Below are positions 43,507 through 50,354 of a stretch of DNA of 64,000 nucleotides, in pieces. Numbering within the stretch: position 1 is the first letter of the stretch; the number at the start of each line of letters is the position of its first letter. Source of the stretch: Desulfovibrionaceae bacterium (GTDB lineage: Bacteria; Desulfobacterota; Desulfovibrionia; Desulfovibrionales; Desulfovibrionaceae); NCBI GenBank assembly GCA_015709315.1, contig JACCQI010000002.1:119530-183529 (forward strand), given 5' to 3'. A program made the translations under genes and the position numbers. Under the pieces are notes generated by a model. That model was not told the DNA's origin. It worked only from the letters and a program-made list of their open reading frames with translations, and did not search any database.

Positions 43507-43716
43507 GGCGATGATCCTTACTCCCTCCGAACGGCTCGGTGCTTGCTGCTTCCGGCGGCGCCACAGGCATCCGGGCTGCCGGACGCGTCCTCCCTCCGCC
43601 GATAAACGCGCTTTGCCCATTTCATACAAGAATTCCGGCTTCCGGTCGATTATATTTCCCTTTTTGCAAAACGACCCGTCCATGCAACCGAAAACAGTTT
43701 TTTTTGCCCGCGCCCA
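43507..43716. other. Divergent promoter region between hybrid kinase and nhaB
   Basis: About 210 bp with no credible gene. It should hold the minus-strand kinase promoter. A run of eight T (AACAGTTTTTTTTGCCC) is the only AT-rich feature. Confidence 0.5.
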
Positions 43717-43746
43717 TTGTCAAACCACAATCCGACGCAGTATACG
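43717..43746 (+). promoter_or_regulatory. Promoter of nhaB
   Basis: TTGTCA (43717-43722), 18-nt spacer, TATACG (43741-43746). It predicts a leader of about 105 nt before the nhaB ATG. Confidence 0.55.
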
Positions 43747-43752
43747 ATCTCG

Positions 43753-43840
43753 GACAAGAAGGATACTCACAGACGCGACGCCTCGGCCAGGCTGTTGAAA
43801 CAGCCGCGACAATAGACGCCCAAGGCGTCTTTTTACGTTT
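43753..43840 (+). promoter_or_regulatory. Structured nhaB leader with intrinsic terminator (possible riboswitch or attenuator)
   Basis: The leader holds GGCTGTT-GA-AACAGCC (43791-43806) and then AGACGCC-CAA-GGCGTCT followed by TTTT (43814-43834), a textbook terminator placed only about 7 nt before the ribosome binding site AAGGAG. An earlier GACGCC copy at 43777-43782 could pair with GGCGTC of the terminator and prevent its formation. This suggests conditional termination, for example by a Na+ or Li+ riboswitch; no known consensus was verified. Confidence 0.55.
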
Positions 43841-43856
43841 AAGGAGAAACAAAGGA

Positions 43857-45479
43857 ATGAAATCACCGCTTTCGCAAGTCTTTGCTCAGACCTTCTTGGG
43901 GAACGCCCCGAGTTGGTACAAACTGACTCTCGTCGGCTTTCTCGTACTCAACCCCATAGTGATGCTCACGGCGGGAACCTTTGTGGCCGGATGGGCGCTC
44001 ATTGCCGAATTCATCTTCACCCTGGCCATGGCGCTCAAGTGCTACCCCCTGCCCGCAGGCGGCCTGCTGGCCCTCGAAGCGATCATCATGGGAATGACCT
44101 CGCCCGAGGCCGTCTACCAGGAAGCCCTGAAGAACTTCGAAGTCATCCTGCTGCTGATCTTCATGGTGGCGGGCATCTACTTCATGAAGGACTTCCTGCA
44201 GTTCACCTTCACGCGCATCCTGGTCCGCGTACAGTCCAAGAAGCTGATCTCCCTGATGTTCTGCCTGGCCGGGGCTGTCCTTTCGGCCTTCCTGGACGCC
44301 CTGACCGTCACGGCGGTCATCATGGCCGTGGCCTACGGGTTCTACAACATCTACCACCGCTACGTATCGGGCAAGGGACAGGCCGACACTCACGACCTGA
44401 TCTCGGACGAAGAGATCAAGGAAACCAACCGCGAAGAGCTACTGGCCTTCCGGGGCTTCCTCCGCAACCTGATGATGCACGGTGCCGTGGGTACGGCCCT
44501 GGGCGGCGTATGCACCCTGGTCGGCGAGCCGCAAAACCTGCTGGTGGGCGCGGAAATGGGCTGGCACTTCGTGCCCTTCTTCCTGCACGCCATGCCCGTG
44601 ACCATGCCCGTGCTGGCCGTGGGCCTGCTGACCTGCCTGGCCGTGGAACAATTCAAACTCTGCGGCTACGGCTACGAAATGCCGGGCAACATCCGCTCCT
44701 TCCTGCTCGAGCACGCCATCGAGATGGAGAAAAAGGCGGGTCCCAAGGGCCGGTTCAAGCTGGTCGTCCAGGCCCTGATCGGCCTCTGGCTCGTCATGGC
44801 CCTGGCCTTCCACCTGGGGGCCGTGGGCCTGATCGGGCTTTCGGTCATCATCCTGCTGACCGCGTTCACCGGCGTCGTCGAAGAGCACCAGCTCGGGCAC
44901 GCCTTCGAGGAGGCCCTGCCCTTCACGGCCCTGCTGGTGGTCTTCTTCTCGGTCGTGGCCGTGATCCACTCCCAGGGGCTGTTCCATCCCATCATCGAGT
45001 TCGTTCTGAGCCTTGAGGGCCAGGACCAGTTGGCGGCCTACTACGCGGCCAACGGCCTCCTCTCCTCCATCTCGGACAACGTCTTCGTGGCCACGGTCTA
45101 CATCTCCGAGACCAAGCTGCACTTCATTCATGTGCTGGACGCCATCCCCAACATCGGCATGGCGGGAAGCGAGCTGATGGCGCGGCTGACCGACCCCCAC
45201 GTTGCGCGGGCCGACGTCCTGGCGACCCTGCCCGCCAACACCGCCGCCCTGGTCGGCGAAACCATGGAGCACTTCGACAAGCTGGCCGTGGCCATCAACA
45301 CCGGGACCAACATCCCGTCCGTGGCCACTCCGAACGGCCAGGCCGCGTTCCTCTTCCTGCTGACGAGCGCCCTGGCCCCGGTCATCCGTCTCTCCTACGG
45401 CCGGATGGTCTATCTGGCCCTCCCCTACACCATCACCATGTCCCTGACGGGCCTGGCGGCGGTGTACGCCTTCCTCTAG
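43857..45479 (+). CDS. nhaB: Na+/H+ antiporter NhaB
   Basis: Inner-membrane sodium-proton exchanger for Na+ and pH homeostasis. The 540-residue product from the ATG at 43857 (AAGGAG upstream) starts [29 protein letters not shown], and has about 12 helices. It carries the family segments [27 protein letters not shown] and [15 protein letters not shown]. The ORF track's 646-residue version includes leader sequence. The structured leader suggests control at transcription elongation. It is followed by a strong terminator. Confidence 0.93.
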   Translation: MKSPLSQVFAQTFLGNAPSWYKLTLVGFLVLNPIVMLTAGTFVAGWALIAEFIFTLAMALKCYPLPAGGLLALEAIIMGMTSPEAVYQEALKNFEVILLLIFMVAGIYFMKDFLQFTFTRILVRVQSKKLISLMFCLAGAVLSAFLDALTVTAVIMAVAYGFYNIYHRYVSGKGQADTHDLISDEEIKETNREELLAFRGFLRNLMMHGAVGTALGGVCTLVGEPQNLLVGAEMGWHFVPFFLHAMPVTMPVLAVGLLTCLAVEQFKLCGYGYEMPGNIRSFLLEHAIEMEKKAGPKGRFKLVVQALIGLWLVMALAFHLGAVGLIGLSVIILLTAFTGVVEEHQLGHAFEEALPFTALLVVFFSVVAVIHSQGLFHPIIEFVLSLEGQDQLAAYYAANGLLSSISDNVFVATVYISETKLHFIHVLDAIPNIGMAGSELMARLTDPHVARADVLATLPANTAALVGETMEHFDKLAVAINTGTNIPSVATPNGQAAFLFLLTSALAPVIRLSYGRMVYLALPYTITMSLTGLAAVYAFL

Positions 45480-45499
45480 ACGGCAATCCGTCCACCAAA

Positions 45500-45540
45500 G
45501 AAAAAGGCTCCCGGAAACCGCTTCCGGGAGCCCTTTTTTT
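45500..45540. terminator. Bidirectional terminator after nhaB
   Basis: Perfect 11-bp stem GGCTCCCGGAA/TTCCGGGAGCC with A5 to the left and T7 to the right. It separates nhaB (plus) from the iron-related gene at 45576 (minus). Confidence 0.93.
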
Positions 45541-45575
45541 CTGGTGGACGGGGCGATGCCCGGCCGCCCGGAGGA

Positions 45576-46544
45576 CTACGGGGTCAGGGCCAGCCGCCAC
45601 TGGTTGAACACGGCCGGATATTCCAGCACGCCGGAATCGGCATAAAACGGCAGGGCGTAAATCTCGCCGTTCTTCACGGCAGGCACGCCGGACAGGGACG
45701 GGTCCGCCTTGATGGCGTCGCGCAGGACCTTCTGGACCGCGAACGCGTCGCCCGTGGCCACGATGACGTCCGGGGCGGCCTTGGCCAAGCCAGCGAGCCG
45801 ACCGGCGGACACATGGCCCTTGGCGACCTTCATGGTGTCGGTGATCAGCTCCCCGGCCACGTTGGTGCATCCCAGGGGATCGAGAATGTACTGGTCGGAG
45901 TATCCGCCGGGGGCCTCGTAGCGGACGAACGCCTTGCCGCTGGCCCGGACGTACATGCCGTTGAGCACGAGCACGCGCCGACCGAGCCTTTGCGCGGGCA
46001 GGCTCTTCTCCACCTTGCGCATGGCGGCCTCGTAGTCGGCGGCCACCTTGCGGCCGCGTTCCTCCCTGCCGAACAATTTCGCGGCCTGGGCGACGGCCGG
46101 ACCCACACCCTGCGTGAAGTCCACATACTCGACGGTCAGGCCGGGCACGTCCTTGACGAGCGGCACGACATGGGACGGGTTCACGCTCTTCATGTACAGG
46201 CAGAACTTGGCGCTCTTTTCCACGATGAGGCGGGTTATGCCGCGCTCCTTCATGAACTCGGCCACCGCCTTGGGCCGTTTTTTGACCACGCAATTGGGGC
46301 AGCCCAGAACCTGGCTGACCACAGGCAGCACCTTGGCCTTGTCAGGCCACAGGGACAGCCTCAGCGACATGCCCTCGGGCACCACGCCGAGGCTCAGGGC
46401 GACGTCCACCAGCCGGTCGCCGACCATGACCGCCTTGATCCGCTCGGGGACCGGAGGCGGAGTGGCCCCGGCCACGGCAAAGGTCATGAGCAGGGCCAGG
46501 CCCGAAAGGCAGGCGGCAACGAACAATACGCGTATCTTTCTCAT
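45576..46544 (-). CDS. Helical-backbone metal-receptor (BtuF/FhuD-like) ABC binding protein
   Basis: Periplasmic binding protein, 322 residues, with signal peptide MRKIRVLFVAACLSGLALLMTFAVAGA. The fold is suggested by the N-terminal RIKAVMVGDRLVDVALSLGVVPEGM, a central long helix (AAKLFGREERGRKVAADYEAAM) and the C-terminal PDVIVATGDAFAVQKVL. Family members carry iron-siderophores, heme or cobalamin. A Cys pair (GCPNC) near residue 83 is unusual. It is 18 nt downstream of a beta-barrel gene that has a Fur box. No permease or ATPase genes are next to it. Confidence 0.8.
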   Translation of the reverse strand: MRKIRVLFVAACLSGLALLMTFAVAGATPPPVPERIKAVMVGDRLVDVALSLGVVPEGMSLRLSLWPDKAKVLPVVSQVLGCPNCVVKKRPKAVAEFMKERGITRLIVEKSAKFCLYMKSVNPSHVVPLVKDVPGLTVEYVDFTQGVGPAVAQAAKLFGREERGRKVAADYEAAMRKVEKSLPAQRLGRRVLVLNGMYVRASGKAFVRYEAPGGYSDQYILDPLGCTNVAGELITDTMKVAKGHVSAGRLAGLAKAAPDVIVATGDAFAVQKVLRDAIKADPSLSGVPAVKNGEIYALPFYADSGVLEYPAVFNQWRLALTP

Positions 46545-46562
46545 TTGGATTCTCCGATGGGG

Positions 46563-47603
46563 TTAGAAACTGAAGCCGAGACGGGTCACGATCTGGTAGT
46601 CCTCGCCCAGCCCATACCGGCTGTTGCGCTCCGGGGTGGCCGAATAGCCGTTGAGGTCGCGGTAGACGACGACCGGCACGCCCAGGGACAGGTGGCTGCT
46701 GTCCGTGATCTTCCAGTGAACGCCCGGCGTCAGGTAGATGGTGTGCCCGCCCGTGGCGTTCACGATGTCTCCGTCATAGCGATGCTTTTGCTGGTCCACG
46801 CCGTTGAGTTCGAGTTCCAGATCGAAATACTTGTTCAGGGCATAACCGTAGCCGAAATTGTACTTGAACTGGGTGCCCTTGCGCGAACCATAGTCCCCTT
46901 CGCCGGGCAGGGTGTACATGAAGTGCGCGTCCAGCCGGGACCGGCCGATCATCTTGGTCATGCCCAGCTCGAACTTCGGGTCCCAGGAGCCGGTGCCGAG
47001 CTGCGCGCCGGGACCGAGATAGGTGTGGGCATTGGAAAACGGCGGCTTGTTCTTGGCGTCCGAATCCCCGGTGGGCAGCTTGAGTCCCGCTCCCAGGGCC
47101 AGGTTCAGCCAGTCGCCGTCCTTCTGGCGCAGGACGGCGTACCGTCCCATGAGCACGATGTCGCCCAGGCCGCTCAGGTTCGAGGTGTAGGCATGTGTGG
47201 GCGGATTCCCGGCCTTGCGCTTGAATTCCTTGTCCCAGAACGGAACCATGACCCTGGCCTCGAAACGGTCGAACAGCCCGGCCTTGGCCGACACCTGCAC
47301 GCACTGGTTCACCCGGTCGTACTTGCCGTTGTAACTCCCGTTCTTCTCCTCCCCGCCGTCGTACAGGGAGTCCTTGTGGACGTAGACATACTTGAGGCTC
47401 GCCGCGATCTTGCCCGCAGGCAGGACCATGCCGTTGGACATGTTCACCAGCCCGATGCACTTGACCGGCTTGGTGTCCGGCCTGTCCGTCAACTGGTCGC
47501 CGGACTCCGGCCCCTTGCCCATCACCGGCCCGGCCAGGGCCACGGACGCGCCCCAGGCCAATAGCCAAGCGAACAACACGAAAAACAATACTCGGTATTT
47601 CAC
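46563..47603 (-). CDS. Outer-membrane beta-barrel protein (MetA-pathway/transporter-type), Fur-box regulated
   Basis: Predicted outer-membrane channel of 346 residues. GTG at 47603 with GGAGG at 5-nt spacing is preferred over the upstream ATG in the track. It has signal peptide VLFFVLFAWLLAWGASVALA. The mature strands (SLKYVYVHKD, LALGAGLKLPTGDSD, YNFGYGYALNKYF) and the final QIVTRLGFSF with terminal Phe fit the PF13557-type barrel. A Fur-box-like site is 62 nt upstream of the start, so it is probably iron-repressed. Together with the downstream binding protein it may form an iron or iron-complex import route, which is inference. Confidence 0.75.
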   Translation of the reverse strand: MKYRVLFFVLFAWLLAWGASVALAGPVMGKGPESGDQLTDRPDTKPVKCIGLVNMSNGMVLPAGKIAASLKYVYVHKDSLYDGGEEKNGSYNGKYDRVNQCVQVSAKAGLFDRFEARVMVPFWDKEFKRKAGNPPTHAYTSNLSGLGDIVLMGRYAVLRQKDGDWLNLALGAGLKLPTGDSDAKNKPPFSNAHTYLGPGAQLGTGSWDPKFELGMTKMIGRSRLDAHFMYTLPGEGDYGSRKGTQFKYNFGYGYALNKYFDLELELNGVDQQKHRYDGDIVNATGGHTIYLTPGVHWKITDSSHLSLGVPVVVYRDLNGYSATPERNSRYGLGEDYQIVTRLGFSF

Positions 47604-47664
47604 CACATCCTCCTCGTTTTCATTCCACGCCATCGCCTCCCTTCCCTCCGGGGGATAGCATGAG

Positions 47665-47683
47665 ATTGAAAACCATTTTCATT
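47665..47683. promoter_or_regulatory. Fur-box-like operator A
   Basis: ATTGAAAACCATTTTCATT; the reverse strand AATGAAAATGGTTTTCAAT is a near-palindrome of the Fur type. It shares 16 of 19 bases with operator B at 49954. It lies upstream of the outer-membrane barrel gene. Confidence 0.7.
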
Positions 47684-47950
47684 GATTTCCGACTCGGTTA
47701 TACGGGTGCAACGAGCTTGTCAACTGCCTGAAATAAAATAATTTCCTACCCAAACAATGGGCAACTCCGCCGCACCTGACATTGAATTTCAGATAGCTTT
47801 TTTTGAAATGATAAGCCCCTCTAACGGATCGACGGAAACCCGCGCCCGGCAATGGGCGACGCGTCCCCGCCCCGATCCCGGCGACAGGCCCGTTGACAAC
47901 GGATCACAACACCGCGCCGCGCTCATTGGACGATTTTTTCTCTCGGCTTC
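47684..47950. other. Intergenic region in the iron island
   Basis: About 270 bp without a credible gene between operator A and the terminator at 47953. Only shadow ORFs without ribosome binding sites are present. Confidence 0.5.
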
Positions 47951-47952
47951 CC

Positions 47953-47987
47953 CAAAAAAATGGGCGGAACCCATGTGGGTTCCGCCC
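47953..47987 (-). terminator. Strong minus-strand terminator
   Basis: Perfect 12-bp stem GGGCGGAACCCA/TGGGTTCCGCCC with a 2-nt loop, followed on the minus strand by ATTTTTTT. It ends the DUF4198 transcript from 49932-48166. Confidence 0.93.
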
Positions 47988-48165
47988 GCGCCGGCCCGAC
48001 CGATTCAAGCGGCGGACATTGTCAAGGCCGCCTGCCCGATGCGGACGGCCTCACAGTCCTGCTTTGCCGGACAACGCGCACCCCTTCCCGGCCGCGCGTT
48101 GGATAGGCGGACCCTCCGGCGGTCGAGGGCTGGTTCCGAAGAGTCCGCCTGCGGCCGGGCCGTAA
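47988..48165. other. Unexplained GC-rich gap before the terminator
   Basis: About 180 bp between the DUF4198 stop and its terminator, coding-like in composition but with no recognisable product on either strand. It could be a decayed gene tail or a 3' UTR. Confidence 0.4.
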
Positions 48166-49017
48166 TCAATGATGATCCGGCCGAGACCGCTTGCGTTCGT
48201 TGGGGACCAGGATCACCAACGTCGCCGTCTGCTTGAGCTGCCGGTACTCTTCCCGCTTGTCTGCGGGCGCGTCCGTCTTGATGTAGTACCGGACGAACCA
48301 TCTTCCCGGCTGGTCCAGAGGGACCCGGATGGTATCGCCGGTCACGGCCGCGCCGGGGTGGTACAGGTCTTCGGACTCGGTGGAAAAGCCGCCGTAGGTC
48401 GCGTCCCAGTGGCCCGGCCCGGTGTACCTCCGGCCGTCGCGGAAAACCTTCAGGGTCAGGACGTCGCCGGGCTTCAGGTTGGTCGGGTCCTGCACGGGCA
48501 CCAGTTCCAGCGGCAGCCCCACGCGCCCCATGAACTGTCCGTCCGGCGCGCCGCAACGCACGTACGTTTTGGCGAACTGCCTGGAATACAGGGCCGTGAC
48601 GATCTTCTCGGCCTTGTCACGCACCGCGCTCATGGGCTTGATGGTGCTGCGGTCGCGCCCTTTCTTGTCCACCCACTTGGTGTAGTAGCCGGGATTGGTC
48701 TCGGCGGTCAGCACATAGGTGCCGGGCGCGGCGTACTCGATCATCCGCGACTGAAGGCCGGTTGCCTCGCGCGGAGCCAGTTCGGTCACGCTCCCGTCGG
48801 GTCCATGCACCCGAACGGCGGCGAGCTTGTTGGCCCGCACCCCGTCGTCCACCGGAAAATGATGGCCGTAGCAGAAGAACAGCGGCGTCTTCTTGCCCTC
48901 GGCCACCCGGTGCCGCCCGGACTGGATGTAGAGCGAATGGGCGTCGGCCCACTGCGCCCCGGCCGCCAGGAAGAGAACCAGGACGGCCGGAAGGGACAGT
49001 GCTCTGACGTGTTTCAT
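48166..49017 (-). CDS. DUF4198-like periplasmic protein, paralog 2
   Basis: Exported 283-residue protein with signal peptide MKHVRALSLPAVLVLFLAAGAQWADA and a His immediately after the predicted cleavage (HSLYIQSGRH). Features resembling DUF4198 include PLFFCYGHHFPVDDGV, YVLTAETNPGYYTKW and a C-terminal beta-sandwich (DATYGGFSTESEDLYHPGAAV). The chain ends in a basic and His-containing tail (ERKRSRPDHH). AGGAGA precedes the ATG. It lies 87 nt downstream of paralog 3 and is probably cotranscribed from the Fur box at 49954. Function unknown; metal handling is a reasonable inference. Confidence 0.78.
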   Translation of the reverse strand: MKHVRALSLPAVLVLFLAAGAQWADAHSLYIQSGRHRVAEGKKTPLFFCYGHHFPVDDGVRANKLAAVRVHGPDGSVTELAPREATGLQSRMIEYAAPGTYVLTAETNPGYYTKWVDKKGRDRSTIKPMSAVRDKAEKIVTALYSRQFAKTYVRCGAPDGQFMGRVGLPLELVPVQDPTNLKPGDVLTLKVFRDGRRYTGPGHWDATYGGFSTESEDLYHPGAAVTGDTIRVPLDQPGRWFVRYYIKTDAPADKREEYRQLKQTATLVILVPNERKRSRPDHH

Positions 49018-49072
49018 GGATATCTCCTGATGCGGGCCGGGTGCGGCCGACAGGGGGACGGCCGCACCCGTT

Positions 49073-49083
49073 GGGGGGGGGGG
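49073..49083 (+). repeat. Homopolymer tract of 11 G
   Basis: Run of 11 G between the two DUF4198 genes, inside their presumed transcript (C-run in the mRNA). It is slippage-prone but outside both reading frames. Confidence 0.9.
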
Positions 49084-49104
49084 AGACCCGCGTTTGCGAG
49101 TGCG

Positions 49105-49932
49105 CTACTTCATGTCCTCGGCCTTGACCCAGATAACCGCGTCCTGGCTGAGTTCCTTGCCCTTGTATTCCTTGTCCGGGCCGACGCCCAGGGCCGCGAA
49201 GCCCCACCATCCGGCCTTGGGAATGCCGAAGGTGATGTAGCCGTCGGCATCGGTGAAGATGGTCTGGGTGATGAAGGAATCCTGCGGATACTCCACGGAA
49301 GACTTGGCGGGCATGGAGTTGGTCTTCACGTCGGGCATGTGGCTCATGTACTCCACTTCCACCTCGGCACCGGCCACGGGCTTGCCCTCGGACAGGACCT
49401 GCGCCTTGAACACGTTGCCGGTCCACAGGCCGTAGGGCTTGATGAGCGGAACGATCTCGCAGGGCAACCCCACGGGGTCGGCCCAGTTGCCGGGCACGCC
49501 GCCCACGTTGAGGATCAGCTTGGCGATCTGCTGCATGTACACGCCTTCCTCTTCCTCAAAATAGTAGCCGGGCTTCATGACGAAGACATAGTCGCCCATG
49601 GAGCGGACTTCCTTCTTGGGGATCATGGCGGAAAACGCCTTGTTGGAGGACTCGGGGTTTTTCCAGGTGATCTCCTTGACGTACTGCATGAGGTCCACTT
49701 TCCTGGCCTCGGCGTCGCCGCGCTGTTTCATCACATAGAATTCCTCGACCCCGCCCATGTCCATGGTGTGCCCGGCCTCTGCCGGGTGGGTGAACACGAT
49801 CCGCATGTCGAGGTCACCGCCCTGGCTCAGGGCGATCTCGGGGGTGTACACGACCATGAAATGGGCAAAGGCGGAACCGACCACGGTCAGCACGCACAGC
49901 GCGGCCAGAAGGGGAATGAAACGTTTTTTCAT
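49105..49932 (-). CDS. DUF4198 periplasmic protein (NikM-like), paralog 3
   Basis: Exported 275-residue protein. ATG at 49932 with GAGGAG 7 nt upstream is chosen over the track start. Signal peptide MKKRFIPLLAALCVLTVVGSAFA is followed by HFMVVYTPEI. The C-terminal AGWWGFAALGVGPDKEYKGKEL and DAVIWVKAEDMK match paralog 1 at 38052. A Fur-box-like site begins 22 nt upstream of the ATG, so expression is probably iron-repressed, and an iron-related periplasmic role fits better than the nickel role of NikM. Confidence 0.85.
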   Translation of the reverse strand: MKKRFIPLLAALCVLTVVGSAFAHFMVVYTPEIALSQGGDLDMRIVFTHPAEAGHTMDMGGVEEFYVMKQRGDAEARKVDLMQYVKEITWKNPESSNKAFSAMIPKKEVRSMGDYVFVMKPGYYFEEEEGVYMQQIAKLILNVGGVPGNWADPVGLPCEIVPLIKPYGLWTGNVFKAQVLSEGKPVAGAEVEVEYMSHMPDVKTNSMPAKSSVEYPQDSFITQTIFTDADGYITFGIPKAGWWGFAALGVGPDKEYKGKELSQDAVIWVKAEDMK

Positions 49933-49953
49933 CAAAAACTCCTCAATGTTGAA

Positions 49954-49972
49954 ATTGAATACCATTTTCACT
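49954..49972. promoter_or_regulatory. Fur-box-like operator B
   Basis: ATTGAATACCATTTTCACT, matching operator A at 16 of 19 positions, located 22 nt upstream of the DUF4198 paralog 3 start. Confidence 0.68.
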
Positions 49973-50023
49973 TACAATAGCGGGAAAAGGCGCAGGCGAG
50001 CACGCTCGCCTGCGCCGGATGTC

Positions 50024-50341
50024 CTATTCCACGATGTCCGCGCCGTTGATCTCGACAGAATGGCCTTCCCCGCCGTCGAACACGACCTTGTAATCGCCCG
50101 CGGGCTTGTCGAAGGTGACTTCGCTGTCCTCGTTCATTTTGGTCTCCACCAGGGATTTGCCGCTTGCGTCGAGCACATGGATCTTCACGCCCGAGGCGGA
50201 CGAGCCGTCCGAAAAACCGCCTTCGCAGGTGACGGTATTGTCGCCGTTGTCGAAGCAGCTCATCAGCGGGCTGTGGGCAAAGGCGTGCCCGGAAAAGGCG
50301 AGCACGGCGGCCAGGGTCAATGCAGTCATCGTTTTTTTCAT
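50024..50341 (-). CDS. Small exported protein of the feo operon (105 aa)
   Basis: Not recognised as a named family. ATG at 50341 with AAGGAGGAG upstream gives signal peptide MKKTMTALTLAAVLAFSGHAFA, then HSPLMSCFDNGDNTVTCEGGFSDG. One Cys pair could form a disulfide. The rest is a short beta-rich domain (VKIHVLDASGKSLVETKM, AGDYKVVFDGGEGHSVEING). It begins 13 nt after feoB and is probably in the same operon. A role in delivering ferrous iron to or near FeoB in the periplasm is inference from position; the His after the cleavage site resembles the DUF4198 proteins next door. Confidence 0.8.
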   Translation of the reverse strand: MKKTMTALTLAAVLAFSGHAFAHSPLMSCFDNGDNTVTCEGGFSDGSSASGVKIHVLDASGKSLVETKMNEDSEVTFDKPAGDYKVVFDGGEGHSVEINGADIVE

Positions 50342-50354
50342 TATCAGCTCCTCC

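Noticed and set aside
43791-43806. GGCTGTTGAAACAGCC as a copy of the pyrK-pyrD inverted-repeat end
   Set aside because: Only a short CTGTTGAA match; it is better explained as a leader hairpin.
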